Translations under genes and position numbers: made by a program
The notes under the pieces: generated by a model
What the model was told of the DNA's origin: nothing
Databases searched by the model: none
What the model saw: only the letters and a program-made list of their open reading frames with translations
From: Acidovorax sp. T1
GTDB lineage: Bacteria > Pseudomonadota > Gammaproteobacteria > Burkholderiales > Burkholderiaceae_C
NCBI RefSeq assembly: GCF_002176815.1
Contig: NZ_CP021648.1
Coordinates: forward strand, 4,034,002 to 4,098,001
Direction of reading: 5' to 3'
DNA length: 64,000 nucleotides
Shown: in pieces, positions 36,594-45,984 of the stretch
How positions within the stretch are numbered: the first letter of the stretch is position 1
Layout: every line of letters begins with the position of its first letter

Positions 36594-37501
36594 GCACCAC
36601 CTTCCCATCGCCCGCGCCTTCGCTGGCGCTCCAGCCACCGCTCACACCGCCCATACGCCCCGAAATCGAACGCACGCTGGAGCCGCTGGGCAGCATCGCG
36701 CCCGAGCAACCCCTGCCGCTCGCGGCCCGCATCTGGCAGCAGGCCTGGGTGCGCAAGTTTGTCATCCTGGCGGTGCTGGCGGCACTTTGGGAAGTAACCG
36801 CTCGCTGGCAGGACAACGACCTGTTGCTGCCCACGTTTGTGCAAACGGCCAAGGCGCTTGTCGAAGGACTGGCCACGGGCGAGCTGCTGCAAAAAGCGGC
36901 CATCTCGCTGTCGGTGCTACTCAAGGGCTATTTCGCGGGCATCGTGGGCGCCTTCGTGCTGACGACGCTGGCAGTGTCCACGCAGTTCGGGCGCGACCTG
37001 CTGTCCACGCTCACGTCCATGCTCAACCCGCTGCCAGCCATTGCGCTGCTGCCGCTAGCGCTGTTGTGGTTCGGGCTGGGGCAAGGCAGCCTGGTGTTCG
37101 TGCTGATCCATTCGGTGCTGTGGCCGCTGGCGCTCAACACCTACGCGGGTTTTCAGGCGGTGCCCGAGACGCTGCGCATGGCGGGGCGCAACTACGGCCT
37201 CACCGGCATCCGCTATGTGCTGCAGATCCTGGTGCCAGCGGCGCTGCCGTCCATTCTGTCGGGGCTGAAAATCGGCTGGGCCTTTGCCTGGCGCACACTG
37301 ATCGCGGCCGAACTGGTGTTTGGCGCATCGTCGGGAAAAGGGGGCCTGGGCTGGTACATCTTCCAGAACCGTAATGAGCTCTACACCGACAAGGTGTTTG
37401 CCGGCCTGGCACTGGTGATCATCATCGGCCTGCTGGTGGAAAGCCTGGGCTTTCACACGCTGGAGCGCCTCACGATACGGCGCTGGGGCGTGCAGCGCTG
37501 A
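36590..37501 (+). CDS. ABC transporter permease, TauC/SsuC type
   Basis: 303 residues with about six membrane helices after a 60-residue cytoplasmic start. The EAA loop is seen in ETLRMAGRNYGLTGIRYVLQILVPAALPSILSGLKIGWAFAWRTLIAAELVFG. Completes the transporter with the binding protein and ATPase upstream. Its start (ATGA) overlaps the ATPase stop. Confidence 0.93.
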   Translation: MSTTFPSPAPSLALQPPLTPPIRPEIERTLEPLGSIAPEQPLPLAARIWQQAWVRKFVILAVLAALWEVTARWQDNDLLLPTFVQTAKALVEGLATGELLQKAAISLSVLLKGYFAGIVGAFVLTTLAVSTQFGRDLLSTLTSMLNPLPAIALLPLALLWFGLGQGSLVFVLIHSVLWPLALNTYAGFQAVPETLRMAGRNYGLTGIRYVLQILVPAALPSILSGLKIGWAFAWRTLIAAELVFGASSGKGGLGWYIFQNRNELYTDKVFAGLALVIIIGLLVESLGFHTLERLTIRRWGVQR

Positions 37502-37507
37502 GGCCCG

Positions 37508-38380
37508 TCAGCCCACGGCCGGACAACGCTGCAGCAGCCACTGGCGCAGCAGCGCAAACACCGGCGCGGCGAGGTCGGGGCTTTCGTTGAACAGCTCGTG
37601 GAACAAGGGCTCAAAGCGCTGTGACTGCACCATGCCCCGGGGCGCCGCAGCGGCAAATGCCCGGCTGCCCGCGGGGTTGACCAACTTGTCGGCCCCAGCC
37701 CACATCAGCAGGGTGGGCACGCTCCAGTGCGCGGCCCGCGCCACCGTGGCGGGCCCGCCGTCGGCGATGAACCGGGCCAGGCGGCCGCTGATGCGGTCGT
37801 GGCACAGCGGATCGGCCAGATAGGCGGCCACCACGGCCGGGTCGTGCGAGAGATATTGCGCATCGAGCCCGTTGCCCACGCGCAGGTTGGGCAGGATGCG
37901 CGCCAGCGTAGCCAGCAACAGCTTTTGCACGGCATTGAGCCCAGGGTCCAGCGCGGGCGACGAGAGCACCAGCGCATCCACCGGCCGCAGGTGCATCGAC
38001 ACGAAGCGCGCCGCAACCAGCCCGCCCATGCTGTGGCCCAGCAGCACCAGCGGCTCGCCTGGCGCCATGCGGGCACGGGTGGCGTCCACCATGTCGGCCA
38101 GATCCTCCAGCAGGCGCATGTCGCCGGTGAGGCCGCCGCGCGGGCCGCCCGACTCGCCATGGCCATACTGGTCGTAGCCCCGCACGGCAAAGCCCCAGGC
38201 ATTGAGGCGCTGTGCCACGGCGTCGTAGCGCCCCACATGCTCACCCAGGCCATGCACCAGCAGCACGGTGCCGCGGGTTGCGCCCTCTGTCAGGGGCCAG
38301 TCCTGCACCGCCAGGTTTTCACCGTCTGCCGCGGTAAACGTCGTCAAGGTGCTCATGGTGGAAACAAGGGTGTCAGACAT
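37508..38380 (-). CDS. Alpha/beta hydrolase, lysophospholipase/monoacylglycerol lipase type
   Basis: 290 residues. VLLVHGLGEHVGRYDAVAQRLNAWGFAVRGYDQYGHGES is the HG oxyanion region and YD-x-x-GHG motif of the family; LLGHSMGGLVAARF carries the nucleophile serine; MWAGADKLVNPAGS holds the Asp and EPLFHELFNE the His. Hydrolyses monoacylglycerols or lysophospholipids. ATG at 38380 or eight codons later. Its 3' end faces the permease with a six-base gap. Confidence 0.9.
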   Translation of the reverse strand: MSDTLVSTMSTLTTFTAADGENLAVQDWPLTEGATRGTVLLVHGLGEHVGRYDAVAQRLNAWGFAVRGYDQYGHGESGGPRGGLTGDMRLLEDLADMVDATRARMAPGEPLVLLGHSMGGLVAARFVSMHLRPVDALVLSSPALDPGLNAVQKLLLATLARILPNLRVGNGLDAQYLSHDPAVVAAYLADPLCHDRISGRLARFIADGGPATVARAAHWSVPTLLMWAGADKLVNPAGSRAFAAAAPRGMVQSQRFEPLFHELFNESPDLAAPVFALLRQWLLQRCPAVG

Positions 38381-38508
38381 GGGTCGGGCAAGGATGGCGT
38401 GCAGCCCGGGCGGCCCAGGCAGCACGCGTTGCGGTGGAGGTTCCAGCAGACCGCTGGGGAAACGGGATCGGCCGGGGCCAGCGAAGCACGTACGCGCCCC
38501 GACGGGGC

Positions 38509-39999
38509 TCAGGCAGCAGCAGCCTCTGATGCCGCCTGCTGTGCCATGGCGCCGATCACCTGCGCCACCGAGGCGGTGAGGCGCTTGGCGTAGGGCACAT
38601 GCAGGAACTCGTTGGGGCCGTGCGCATTGCTCTTGGGGCCGAGCACGCCGCACACCATCATCTGGGCCTTCGGAAAGCCCTCGCTGAGCATGTTCATCAG
38701 CGGGATGGTGCCGCCCTGGCCGATGTAGCCGCAGGGCGCGCCGAAATGCGCCTGCGACGCCGCGTTGAGCGCATGCTCGAACCACGGCGTGGTGACCGGG
38801 GCGTTCCAGCCCGTGGCGCCGCCGCCGTTTTCAAACGTGACCCGGGCCTGGTAGGGCGCGTTGTCTTCGAGCAGGGCTTTGAGCTGCTGCACGGCCTGGG
38901 CGGCATCCACCAGCGGCGGCAGGCGCAGGCTGAGCTTGAAGGCGGTATAGGGGCGCAGCACGTTGCCGGCATCTTGCAGTGCCGGAAAGCCTTCGGCACC
39001 GGTCACGCTCAACGTGGGCGCCCAGGTGCGGTTGAGCAGCGCCTTCAACGGGTCGGTGGTGGTGGGCAGCGCAAACTGGGTAGAGCCGCCGCAGTCGTAG
39101 TGCGCCCACGGAAAGCGCTTGTACACCTCTTCGCCCAGGATGGCAGCCGTGGCGCGGGCCTGGGCCAGGCGGTCGGCGGGCACCTCGCAGTGAAAGCTGG
39201 CGGGCAGCAGGCGGCCGGTGGCGCTGTCTTCAAGGCGGTCGAGCACCTGGCGCATGATGCGAAACGACGAGGGCACCAGGCCCGAGGCATCGCCCGAATG
39301 CACGCCCTCGGTCAGGATCTCGACCTTGAGCGTGCCGCTGGCCATGCCGCGCAGGCTGGTGGTGAGCCACAGCTGGTCGTAGTTGCCGGCGCCGCTGTCC
39401 AGGCAGATCACCAGCCCCACATCGCCCAGGCGGGCGCGCAGGGTGTCGATGGTGGGCAGCAAATCGCGCGAGCCGCTTTCCTCGCAGGTTTCGATCAGGC
39501 CCACGATGCGCGGGTGCGGCACGTTCTGGCGCTTGAGTTCCTGCACGGCGGCAATGCTGGCGTAGACCGCGTAGCCATCGTCGGCACCGCCCCGACCGTA
39601 GAGCTTGCCGTCTTCGTATTTAGGTGTCCAGGGGCCCAGGTCGCTGCGCCAGCCGGAGAACTCGGGTTGCTTATCGAGGTGGCCGTACATCAGCACCGTC
39701 TGGGTGGCGGCGGCCTCGGTGGCTTCGATCTCGAAGAACAGCACCGGGGTGCGGCCGGGCAGGCGCACGATCTCCAGCCGCAGGCCGGCCACTTTTTGCG
39801 CCTCGACCCAGGCGGCGGCGTTGCGCACCACGGTGTCGAGCAGCCCCAACTGCGCCCAGTCGGGGGCAAAGGTGGGCGACTTGGCCGGGATGGCGATGTA
39901 TTCGGTGAGCTGGCGCAGGATGTCGTGGTCCCACGCCTGGCTGACCCGCTCCAGCGCCAGCGCAGGTTGAAGGACTTGGGAAGGGACACGGGCGTTCAT
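38509..39999 (-). CDS. M20 family metallopeptidase (dipeptidase-like)
   Basis: 496 residues. Zinc-binding landmarks: LMYGHLDKQPEF, LYGRGGADDGYAVYA, ETCEESGS and the C-terminal SNAHGPNEF. The lid/dimer domain lies between. These are cytosolic carboxypeptidase/dipeptidase-like enzymes of the ArgE/DapE/CNDP group; the true substrate cannot be assigned. ATG at 39999. The lipase-like gene follows on the same strand. Confidence 0.92.
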   Translation of the reverse strand: MNARVPSQVLQPALALERVSQAWDHDILRQLTEYIAIPAKSPTFAPDWAQLGLLDTVVRNAAAWVEAQKVAGLRLEIVRLPGRTPVLFFEIEATEAAATQTVLMYGHLDKQPEFSGWRSDLGPWTPKYEDGKLYGRGGADDGYAVYASIAAVQELKRQNVPHPRIVGLIETCEESGSRDLLPTIDTLRARLGDVGLVICLDSGAGNYDQLWLTTSLRGMASGTLKVEILTEGVHSGDASGLVPSSFRIMRQVLDRLEDSATGRLLPASFHCEVPADRLAQARATAAILGEEVYKRFPWAHYDCGGSTQFALPTTTDPLKALLNRTWAPTLSVTGAEGFPALQDAGNVLRPYTAFKLSLRLPPLVDAAQAVQQLKALLEDNAPYQARVTFENGGGATGWNAPVTTPWFEHALNAASQAHFGAPCGYIGQGGTIPLMNMLSEGFPKAQMMVCGVLGPKSNAHGPNEFLHVPYAKRLTASVAQVIGAMAQQAASEAAAA

Positions 40000-40221
40000 G
40001 GGCGGGCTCCAGCGGCAATGCGAAAACTACATTCGACCACAACGCGCCCGCCGGCGCCACGGCTCAATGGAGAGATGCCGGGGCGGTCTTGGGATTGCGG
40101 CCCGCGACAGCGCGGTGCAGCAGGCTCGCCACCGTGACGCAGGGCAACCGGTGGGGCTGGCCCGCTGTAGTGATCAGGGGGTCAGGGTCGTGGCGTCAAC
40201 ACCCTGCGCGGGGGGAATCTC

Positions 40222-42192
40222 CTATACGGCGCCCGGCAGGGCAATGTGCCCGGCCGCGTCCCCGCCCGACAGCTTGAACACCTGCACCGCCCCGGCAAGG
40301 CGCGTGGCCTGTTCGCGCAGGCTGTGGGCCGCTGCGGCCGACTCTTCCACCAGCGCGGCGTTCTGCTGTGTCATCTGGTCAAGCTGGTTCACGGCGGTAT
40401 TCACCTGGCCGATGCCATCGGACTGCTCGCTGGACGCCGCCGTGATCTCGCCAATGATGTCGCCGACGCGTTTGACCGAACCCACGATCTCCTCCATCGT
40501 GGTGCCGGCGTTCTGCACCAGGCGTGCGCCCGATTCGACCCGCTCGACCGACGCGCCGATGAGCTGCTTGATCTCGCGGGCGGCCTCGGCGCTTCGCCCG
40601 GCGAGCGAACGCACCTCACCGGCCACCACGGCAAAGCCACGGCCCTGCTCGCCGGCCCGGGCCGCTTCCACCGCGGCGTTGAGCGCCAGGATATTGGTCT
40701 GGAAGGCAATGGAGTCGATCACGCCGATGATGTCGGCGATCTTGCGCGAGCTCTGGTTGATGTCGCCCATGGTGGTGACGACCTCGCCCACCACCCGGCC
40801 ACCGCGCGCCGCCACCTCGGCGGCCGAGCTGGCCAGCTGGTTGGCCTGCTGGGCTGCGTCGGCCGACTGGCGCACCGTGGCGGTAAGCTGTTCCATGCTT
40901 TGCGCGGTCTGGGCCAGGCTGCTGGCCGTGGCCTCGGTGCGTGCCGACAGATCCTGGTTGCCGCTGGCGATCTCGGCGCTGGCCGTGGTGATGCTGTCCA
41001 CCGCCGTGCGCACCTGCTGCAGCATCTGCACATAGCGCTGGCGCATGCCCTCCACCTCGTGCACCAGGGCGCCAATCTCGTCGCGCCGCGTGGTGTGGAA
41101 GGCCTCGGTCAGGTCGCCCTGGGCCACCAGCGTGATGGCTTTGGTGAGCCCCTGCAGGGGCCGGCTCACGCCGCGGCGCAGCATCATGAACAACCCCACC
41201 GCCAGCAGCGCCACCGCCACCGCCATCAGGCACCACACGGCCAGCGTGACGCGGCGTTGCCCGCCCATGGCCTCGGCGTCGGGCACCTCGGCCACCACCC
41301 ACCAGCCATCGGCCCGCGTCTTGCGCACCAGCGTCCAAGGGTCGGACGACTGCCCGCCCAGCACCGGCGCCGCCTGGCGCACATAGCCGCCGTCGGCCGT
41401 GGCCAGCGCATCAAAGAACGCACGGTCCTGGGGATAGGCCTCCAGCACCTTCTTGCCGCGCGCCGTGGGGTGGGCCACAAACACCGCATCGGCCAGCGAC
41501 TTGCCTGGGTCGATCACATAGGTGCCACCGTTGTCGAAAAAGCGCGTCTGCGCCACCTGTTTTTCCAGCATGGTCTCGAACACGCTCACGTCGTTGGCGA
41601 TAAACAGCAAGGCAATCACCTTGCCGGTGCTGTCCTTGGACGGAACGTAATAGCCCATGTAGGGCTTGCCGTTGACCACGGTGCGGCCCACATAGGGCTC
41701 GCCCGTCTTCACGCGCTGGTAGGCCGCACTGTCGCGCTCAAGCAGCGTGCCTTGCTGGCGCTCGCCCTTGTCGTTCTTGACCGAGGTCGTCACGCGCACG
41801 AAGTCGTCACCCTTGCGTGCAAATACGGTCGCAATGCCGCCCGTTTCATTGGCGAACTTGTCCACCGAGCCGTGGTCATCATTGACCAGCGCACCAAAGC
41901 TGCGCAACTCGCCCGTGCCTTCGTCGAGCTGCATGTTGGCCTCGAAATAGCGCTGAAAGCCCCGCATGGTGAGCTGCACGAGCTCGCGGTTGGTGGCGTC
42001 GGCCGCGTCAATCGATTGCGCCACGCTCTGGGCCGTGTTGCCCACGCTACCGACCACTTCGGCACGGGTGCTGCGCTCGGTAAGAACCGCGATCGCCAGA
42101 CCCACCAGCACCAGCACCAGCGCCACCAGACCAATGGCCATCAAGGTGACCTGGCGCGCCACAGAACGGTTATTGGCAAGGGATGCTGCCAT
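40222..42192 (-). CDS. Methyl-accepting chemotaxis protein with periplasmic Cache-like sensor
   Basis: 656 residues. N-terminal helix (about 14-36), a large periplasmic region to about 315 with the Cache-like [37 protein letters not shown], a second helix (about 320-342), HAMP, and the cytoplasmic signalling hairpin around [44 protein letters not shown]. Signals to CheA/CheW. The ligand is unknown, though Cache sensors commonly bind small carboxylates or amino acids. No che genes are nearby. Confidence 0.94.
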   Translation of the reverse strand: MAASLANNRSVARQVTLMAIGLVALVLVLVGLAIAVLTERSTRAEVVGSVGNTAQSVAQSIDAADATNRELVQLTMRGFQRYFEANMQLDEGTGELRSFGALVNDDHGSVDKFANETGGIATVFARKGDDFVRVTTSVKNDKGERQQGTLLERDSAAYQRVKTGEPYVGRTVVNGKPYMGYYVPSKDSTGKVIALLFIANDVSVFETMLEKQVAQTRFFDNGGTYVIDPGKSLADAVFVAHPTARGKKVLEAYPQDRAFFDALATADGGYVRQAAPVLGGQSSDPWTLVRKTRADGWWVVAEVPDAEAMGGQRRVTLAVWCLMAVAVALLAVGLFMMLRRGVSRPLQGLTKAITLVAQGDLTEAFHTTRRDEIGALVHEVEGMRQRYVQMLQQVRTAVDSITTASAEIASGNQDLSARTEATASSLAQTAQSMEQLTATVRQSADAAQQANQLASSAAEVAARGGRVVGEVVTTMGDINQSSRKIADIIGVIDSIAFQTNILALNAAVEAARAGEQGRGFAVVAGEVRSLAGRSAEAAREIKQLIGASVERVESGARLVQNAGTTMEEIVGSVKRVGDIIGEITAASSEQSDGIGQVNTAVNQLDQMTQQNAALVEESAAAAHSLREQATRLAGAVQVFKLSGGDAAGHIALPGAV

Positions 42193-42345
42193 AAGGGTTG
42201 TCTCCGGAAAATGAATGCATGAAGCCGGCTGTGCCGGTCTGCTCCCACTCTAAGACAGGGGCGTAGTTACATTCATTAACGCATTCCCTTACGCAGTGTC
42301 GCGTACCGGCGGGTTGGGGCCAGCCCGTTGACGACGCACCATGCA

Positions 42346-42416
42346 AATTTGAGGAAAAACAGGCTTTTACGCTTATGCAGTAAACGCAAACAGCTCTGTT
42401 ATTGATAGCAAATCAA
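42346..42416 (-). repeat. Interspersed palindrome, copy 10
   Basis: Minus strand GATTTGCTATCAATAACAGA, then GCTGTTTGCGTTTACTGCAT and AAGCGTAAAAGCCTG: a diverged copy with TTTGCGTTTAC/ GTAAACGC arms between metW and the chemoreceptor promoter. Confidence 0.6.
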
Positions 42417-42453
42417 TTCCCAACCCCGTGGGGCGGCAACCCGGTGCTGGGAA

Positions 42454-43038
42454 TCAGGCGTGCTCGAAATGGAACACCGCAGTGCCCGCCCGCGCGTTCG
42501 GGCACCAGCGCACAGCGCGCCCGTCCTGCAGGCCGAACGCGTCGATCACGCGCAAATTGTTCTTAAGCGCCAGCACCTCGAAATCCTTGTAGGTGCCGAC
42601 ACGGATGTTGGGCGTGTCGTACCACTGGTAGGGCAGGCGGCGCGTGACGGGCATGCGCCCGCGCAGCACCGACAGGCGGTTGGGCCAGTGCGCAAAATTG
42701 GGGAAAGCCACCACGCCGGTGCGCCCCACGCGGGCGGTTTCGCGCAGCATGACCTCGGCGTTGCGCAGGTGCTGCAGGGTGTCGATCTGCAGCACCACGT
42801 CAAACGAGTTGTCGCCAAACATCGCCAGGCCTTCGTCGAGGTTGAGCTGGATCACGTCCACCCCGCGCTGCACGCAGGCCAGCACGTTGGCGTCATCAAT
42901 CTCGATGCCGTAGCCGCTGCACCCGCGCTCGCGCTGCAGGTAGGACAGCAGGGCGCCGTCGCCACAGCCCAGGTCCAGCACGCGCGAGCCGGGCGGCACC
43001 ATGCGGGCAATGGCCTGCATCGTGGTTTTCTCGGTCAT
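42454..43038 (-). CDS. metW: Methionine biosynthesis protein MetW
   Basis: 194 residues. Class I methyltransferase-like fold: [52 protein letters not shown], then [26 protein letters not shown] typical of MetW. MetW partners MetX in homoserine acylation in proteobacteria. The start overlaps the metX stop (ATGA). Confidence 0.95.
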   Translation of the reverse strand: MTEKTTMQAIARMVPPGSRVLDLGCGDGALLSYLQRERGCSGYGIEIDDANVLACVQRGVDVIQLNLDEGLAMFGDNSFDVVLQIDTLQHLRNAEVMLRETARVGRTGVVAFPNFAHWPNRLSVLRGRMPVTRRLPYQWYDTPNIRVGTYKDFEVLALKNNLRVIDAFGLQDGRAVRWCPNARAGTAVFHFEHA

Positions 43039-44162
43039 GCGAACTCCTTTGCAATGCTATCGAAGTAAGAGCGCATGACGCTCATGTAGCGGGCGTCATC
43101 GAGCAAAAAGGCATCATGCCCGTGGGGGGCGTCGATTTCGGCATAACTGACGTGGCGGCGGTTGTCGAGCAGGGCCTTGACGATCTCGCGGCTGCGCCGG
43201 GGAGAAAAACGCCAGTCGGTGGTGAAGCTGATGAGCAGGAATTTCGCCGTGGCACGCGCCAGGGCCTGGGTCAGGTCGCCACCATGGCCGCGCGCCGGGT
43301 CAAAGTAATCGAGCGCGCGCGTGATCAGCAGGTAGGTGTTGGCGTCGAAATACTCGCTGAACTTGTCGCCCTGGTAGCGCAGGTAGCTCTCGATCTGGAA
43401 CTCGATGTCCTGGGTGGAGTATTTGAGGTCCAGCCCCTCACGCAGCTGGCGACCGAACTTTTCGTTCATCACGTCGTCGCTCAGGTACGTGATGTGGCCG
43501 ATCATGCGGGCGATGCGCAGGCCGCGCTGGGGGATTACGCCATGCCGGTAAAAGTGGCCGCCGTGGAAATCGGGGTCGGTCACGATGGCGCGGCGTGCCA
43601 CCTCGTTGAAGGCAATGTTCTCGGCCGTAAGGTTGGGCGCGCTGGCCACCACCACGGCGTGGCGCACGCGCTCGGGGTATTGCAGTGTCCAACTCAGGGC
43701 CTGCATGCCGCCCAGGCTGCCGCCCAGCACGGCCGCCAGTTGGGTGACGCCCAGGCGGTCGAGCAGCCGGGCCTGCGCGTTGACCCAGTCTTCCACCGTC
43801 ACCACGGGAAAATCGGCGCCGTACACCTCTCCCGTGTCGGGGTGCAGGTGCATGGGGCCGGTGGAACCAAAGCACGAGCCCAGGTTGTTCACGCCGATCA
43901 CGAAGAATTTGTCGGTATCCACCGGCTTGCCCGGGCCGATCATGTTGTCCCACCAGCCCGCGCTCTTGTCCTGGCCTTCGTACACCCCGGCCACATGGTG
44001 CGAGGCATTGAGGGCATGGCAGACCAGCACGGCGTTGGAGGCATCGGCGTTGAGCGTGCCGTAGGTCTCGAAGGCCAGGTGGTAATCGCGCAGCGATGCG
44101 CCGCTTTGCAGCGGCAGCAGCTGCGGAAAATGCATGGTCTGGGGTGTGGCAATGAACGACAT
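43035..44162 (-). CDS. metX: Homoserine O-acyltransferase
   Basis: 375 residues. Alpha/beta hydrolase-fold acyltransferase: [14 protein letters not shown], the nucleophile in [27 protein letters not shown] with the Asp and [11 protein letters not shown] with the His. It acylates homoserine in methionine synthesis. ATG at 44162 gives [10 protein letters not shown] as in relatives, yet it directly follows a run of eight T and has no Shine-Dalgarno; an in-frame ATG five codons upstream lies inside the terminator stem. A SAM-II-like aptamer lies about 45 bases upstream. Confidence 0.95.
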   Translation of the reverse strand: MSFIATPQTMHFPQLLPLQSGASLRDYHLAFETYGTLNADASNAVLVCHALNASHHVAGVYEGQDKSAGWWDNMIGPGKPVDTDKFFVIGVNNLGSCFGSTGPMHLHPDTGEVYGADFPVVTVEDWVNAQARLLDRLGVTQLAAVLGGSLGGMQALSWTLQYPERVRHAVVVASAPNLTAENIAFNEVARRAIVTDPDFHGGHFYRHGVIPQRGLRIARMIGHITYLSDDVMNEKFGRQLREGLDLKYSTQDIEFQIESYLRYQGDKFSEYFDANTYLLITRALDYFDPARGHGGDLTQALARATAKFLLISFTTDWRFSPRRSREIVKALLDNRRHVSYAEIDAPHGHDAFLLDDARYMSVMRSYFDSIAKEFA

Positions 44163-44195
44163 AAAAAAAACCGGCATCGCTAAAAACGAGGCCGG
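44163..44195 (-). terminator. Intrinsic terminator touching the metX start codon
   Basis: Minus strand CCGGC-C-TCG, loop TTTTTAG, CGA-T-GCCGG, followed by eight T and then ATG of metX. Likely an attenuator that acts with the aptamer upstream. Confidence 0.75.
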
Positions 44196-44206
44196 GGATA
44201 GGTCGG

Positions 44207-44263
44207 ACGGGTCTTTAGCAGAATTTATTAAGCGCCCGCAAGCTGTGGCAAATCGGCGCGTGG
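44207..44263 (-). ncRNA. SAM-II-like riboswitch upstream of metX
   Basis: Minus strand: CGCGCCGATTTG (P1 5' strand with the conserved GATTT), the loop CCACAGCTTGCG, GGCGC (P1 3' strand), then TTAATAAATTCTGCTAAAGA. The GATTT, AATAAA and GCTAAA words and P1 pairing agree with the SAM-II (metX leader) consensus, in the right place and orientation before metX. SAM binding would lower metX-metW expression. SAM-II is best known from alphaproteobacteria. Confidence 0.75.
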
Positions 44264-44306
44264 GGCAAATATACCAAAAGGGCCGCCCAACGGCGGCCCT
44301 GGTCGA

Positions 44307-44870
44307 TCAGGTTGGCGCAAAAATGGCCACCAGCCCGAGGACCACGAAAATCACCGCCGACACAATGTGCACGATGCGAATGGGCACCAGGCGCGTGATG
44401 CGGTCGCCCAGCCAGACCACGGGTGCGTTGGCCAGCATCATGCCCAGCGTGGTCCCGGCCACCACCCACAGGTAGGCGTTGTATTGCGCCGCCAGCATGA
44501 CGGTGGCGATCTGCGTCTTGTCGCCCATCTCGGCCAGGAAAAAAGCCACCAGGGTGGTGCCAAACACCCCCCAGCGCGGCGTGCCGTCGGCATCCCCCTC
44601 ATCGAGCTTGTCCGGAATCAGCATCCAGACCGCCATGGCGATGAACGAAGCGCCCAGTATCCAGCGCAACACCTGCGGCCCCACCACCGTGGTCACCCAG
44701 GCGCCCACGGCACCCGCCAGCCCATGGTTGGCCAGCGTGGCGACCAGAATGCCCAGCACGATGGGCCAGGGCTTGCGAAAGCGCGCGGCCAGCACGAGGG
44801 CCAGCAACTGGGTCTTGTCGCCCATCTCGGCCAAGGCGACGATGGCGGTAGAAACAAAAAAGGCTTCCAT
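44307..44870 (-). CDS. Gdt1/UPF0016 (MneA-like) manganese exporter
   Basis: 187 residues, six membrane helices in two repeats. Each repeat has the family motif E-x-G-D-K-(T/S): VALAEMGDKTQLLALVL at about 11 and FLAEMGDKTQIATVML at about 112, where the acidic residues bind metal. Bacterial members export Mn2+. The ATG at 44870 is followed upstream by a yybP-ykoY riboswitch, which agrees with that job. Purine-rich GAGGAGGGG lies near the start. Confidence 0.93.
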   Translation of the reverse strand: MEAFFVSTAIVALAEMGDKTQLLALVLAARFRKPWPIVLGILVATLANHGLAGAVGAWVTTVVGPQVLRWILGASFIAMAVWMLIPDKLDEGDADGTPRWGVFGTTLVAFFLAEMGDKTQIATVMLAAQYNAYLWVVAGTTLGMMLANAPVVWLGDRITRLVPIRIVHIVSAVIFVVLGLVAIFAPT

Positions 44871-44910
44871 GAGGAGGGGGATCCAATCCGGCCGGATGGG
44901 TGGTGAACGC

Positions 44911-44952
44911 ATTGACTGCACCCCGACTCCGGCCAATGGATCGGCATGCAGT
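44911..44952 (-). promoter_or_regulatory. Expression-platform hairpin of the second Mn riboswitch
   Basis: ATTGACTGCA and TGCAGTCAAT, perfect 10-base arms at 44911-44920 and 44946-44955, placed between the aptamer and the exporter start; the left-hand arm touches the P1 closing strand, so aptamer folding and hairpin folding would compete. Confidence 0.65.
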
Positions 44953-44955
44953 CAA

Positions 44956-45068
44956 TGGTCTCGCCCAGCTCAATGCAAGCCGCATGCGCCATAGGTTGTG
45001 AGAACCCAAGTGTGTTGACGCCTGCCCCCGGCGCGGTGTGCTGCCAGGCGGGCTACTCCCCAAAGACC
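44956..45068 (-). ncRNA. yybP-ykoY (manganese) riboswitch upstream of gdt1-type exporter
   Basis: Minus strand: GGTCTTTGGGGAGTAGCC (P1 and the conserved GGGGAGTAG), central GGCGTCAACACACTTGGG, then GGCGAGACC closing P1 (GGTCT pairs with AGACC). These three blocks are the signature of the Mn2+-sensing class, and the gene that follows is a manganese exporter. Confidence 0.9.
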
Positions 45069-45233
45069 GCCGTATTCTAGTGCAGTGCGCCGCCCTGTCC
45101 ACTGCGGCAACAGCCGCCGCCGCCAAGGTTTCCTACCCGAAAAATTTTTCCTTAGAAATAAATATTCACGCGGCGCATAAAAGTGATTAATAATGGCTTC
45201 GCTTTTCTGCAATGCAGGAAAGCAGTTAAGTTA

Positions 45234-45329
45234 GCGGTGATTGGTCAGTTTCGCGTCTTTGAAGTCGTCACAGGTTTGTTGATTGCGTAGGACTCCCATC
45301 GCGTTTTCATGTTTTTTCAGGAGTCCTTC
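45234..45329 (+). promoter_or_regulatory. Structured leader of first RRM gene
   Basis: GCGGTGATTGGTCAGTTTCGCG at the 5' side, then GGACTCC (45290-45296) pairing with GGAGTCC (45320-45326), which contains the Shine-Dalgarno AGGAG six bases before the ATG. The same blocks precede the second RRM gene, so this looks like a conserved translational control element. Confidence 0.7.
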
Positions 45330-45716
45330 ATGGGCAACAAACTTTACGTGGGCAACCTGCCCTACTCTTTCCGCGACGAAGACCTGCAGCAGACCTTCAG
45401 CCAGTACGGCACGGTCGGCAGCGCCAAGGTCATGATGGAGCGCGATACCGGCCGCTCCAAGGGTTTCGGCTTTGTCGAAATGGGCAGCGATGCTGAAGCC
45501 CAAGCCGCCATCCAAGGCGTGCATGGCACCAATTTTGGCGGCCGTGACCTCGTGGTCAACGAAGCCCGTCCCATGGAGCCACGCGCTCCCCGTAGCGGCG
45601 GCTTCGGCGGCGGTAACGGTGGTGGCGGCTACGGTGGTGGTGGCGGTGGCTACGGTGGTGGCCGCAGCGGCGGCGGTGGTGGTGGTGGTTACGGCGGTGG
45701 CCGCAGCAGCTACTAA
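45330..45716 (+). CDS. Glycine-rich RRM RNA-binding protein, copy 1
   Basis: 128 residues. One RNA-recognition motif (about 1-80) with RNP2 KLYVGNLPYS and RNP1 SKGFGFVEM, then a Gly/Tyr/Arg-rich tail (about 88-128) of GGYGGG repeats ending RSSY. Bacterial members of this eukaryote-like group are often cold-induced RNA chaperones. ATG at 45330 with AGGAG six bases before. The RRM is highly similar to that of the gene downstream: a tandem duplicate. Confidence 0.93.
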   Translation: MGNKLYVGNLPYSFRDEDLQQTFSQYGTVGSAKVMMERDTGRSKGFGFVEMGSDAEAQAAIQGVHGTNFGGRDLVVNEARPMEPRAPRSGGFGGGNGGGGYGGGGGGYGGGRSGGGGGGGYGGGRSSY

Positions 45717-45753
45717 GACCGTTTCAGCAGGTGCTTGCACCTGCTACCGGAAA

Positions 45754-45781
45754 AACAAGGAGCCTCAGGGCTCCTTTTTTC
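45754..45781 (+). terminator. Rho-independent terminator after first RRM gene
   Basis: AAGGAGCC, loop TCA, GGGCTCC then TTTTTT. Clean stem plus T run about 40 bases after the stop. Confidence 0.9.
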
Positions 45782-45883
45782 ATGCCTGCAGCATTGCGGC
45801 AACAACCGCGCAAAGCACTTGCCTTTTCCCAAAAACTATGCGACATATCGTGACTGCGGGGGTTTTCTCGCCTAAAAAGGTTT

Positions 45884-45984
45884 GCGGTGATCCGTCGGTT
45901 TCGCGCATAGGGCGTCATTGAGATTAGCTGGCTGCGTTTTCTGGACTCCATCGCTTTATTCATGTGTTTTTGAGGAGTCCCGTG
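45884..45984 (+). promoter_or_regulatory. Structured leader of second RRM gene
   Basis: GCGGTGATCCGTCGGTTTCGCG, then GGACTCC (45943-45949) pairing with GGAGTCC (45974-45980) over the Shine-Dalgarno, five bases before the ATG. It preserves the elements of the first RRM leader while the sequence between them differs. Confidence 0.7.

Noticed and set aside
40246..42222. Long open frame antisense to the chemoreceptor gene
   Set aside because: His/Gly/Arg-rich composition with no domain; it mirrors codon bias of the high-GC chemoreceptor gene. The same applies to long antisense frames over mnmE, the KefB-type gene and the M20 gene.
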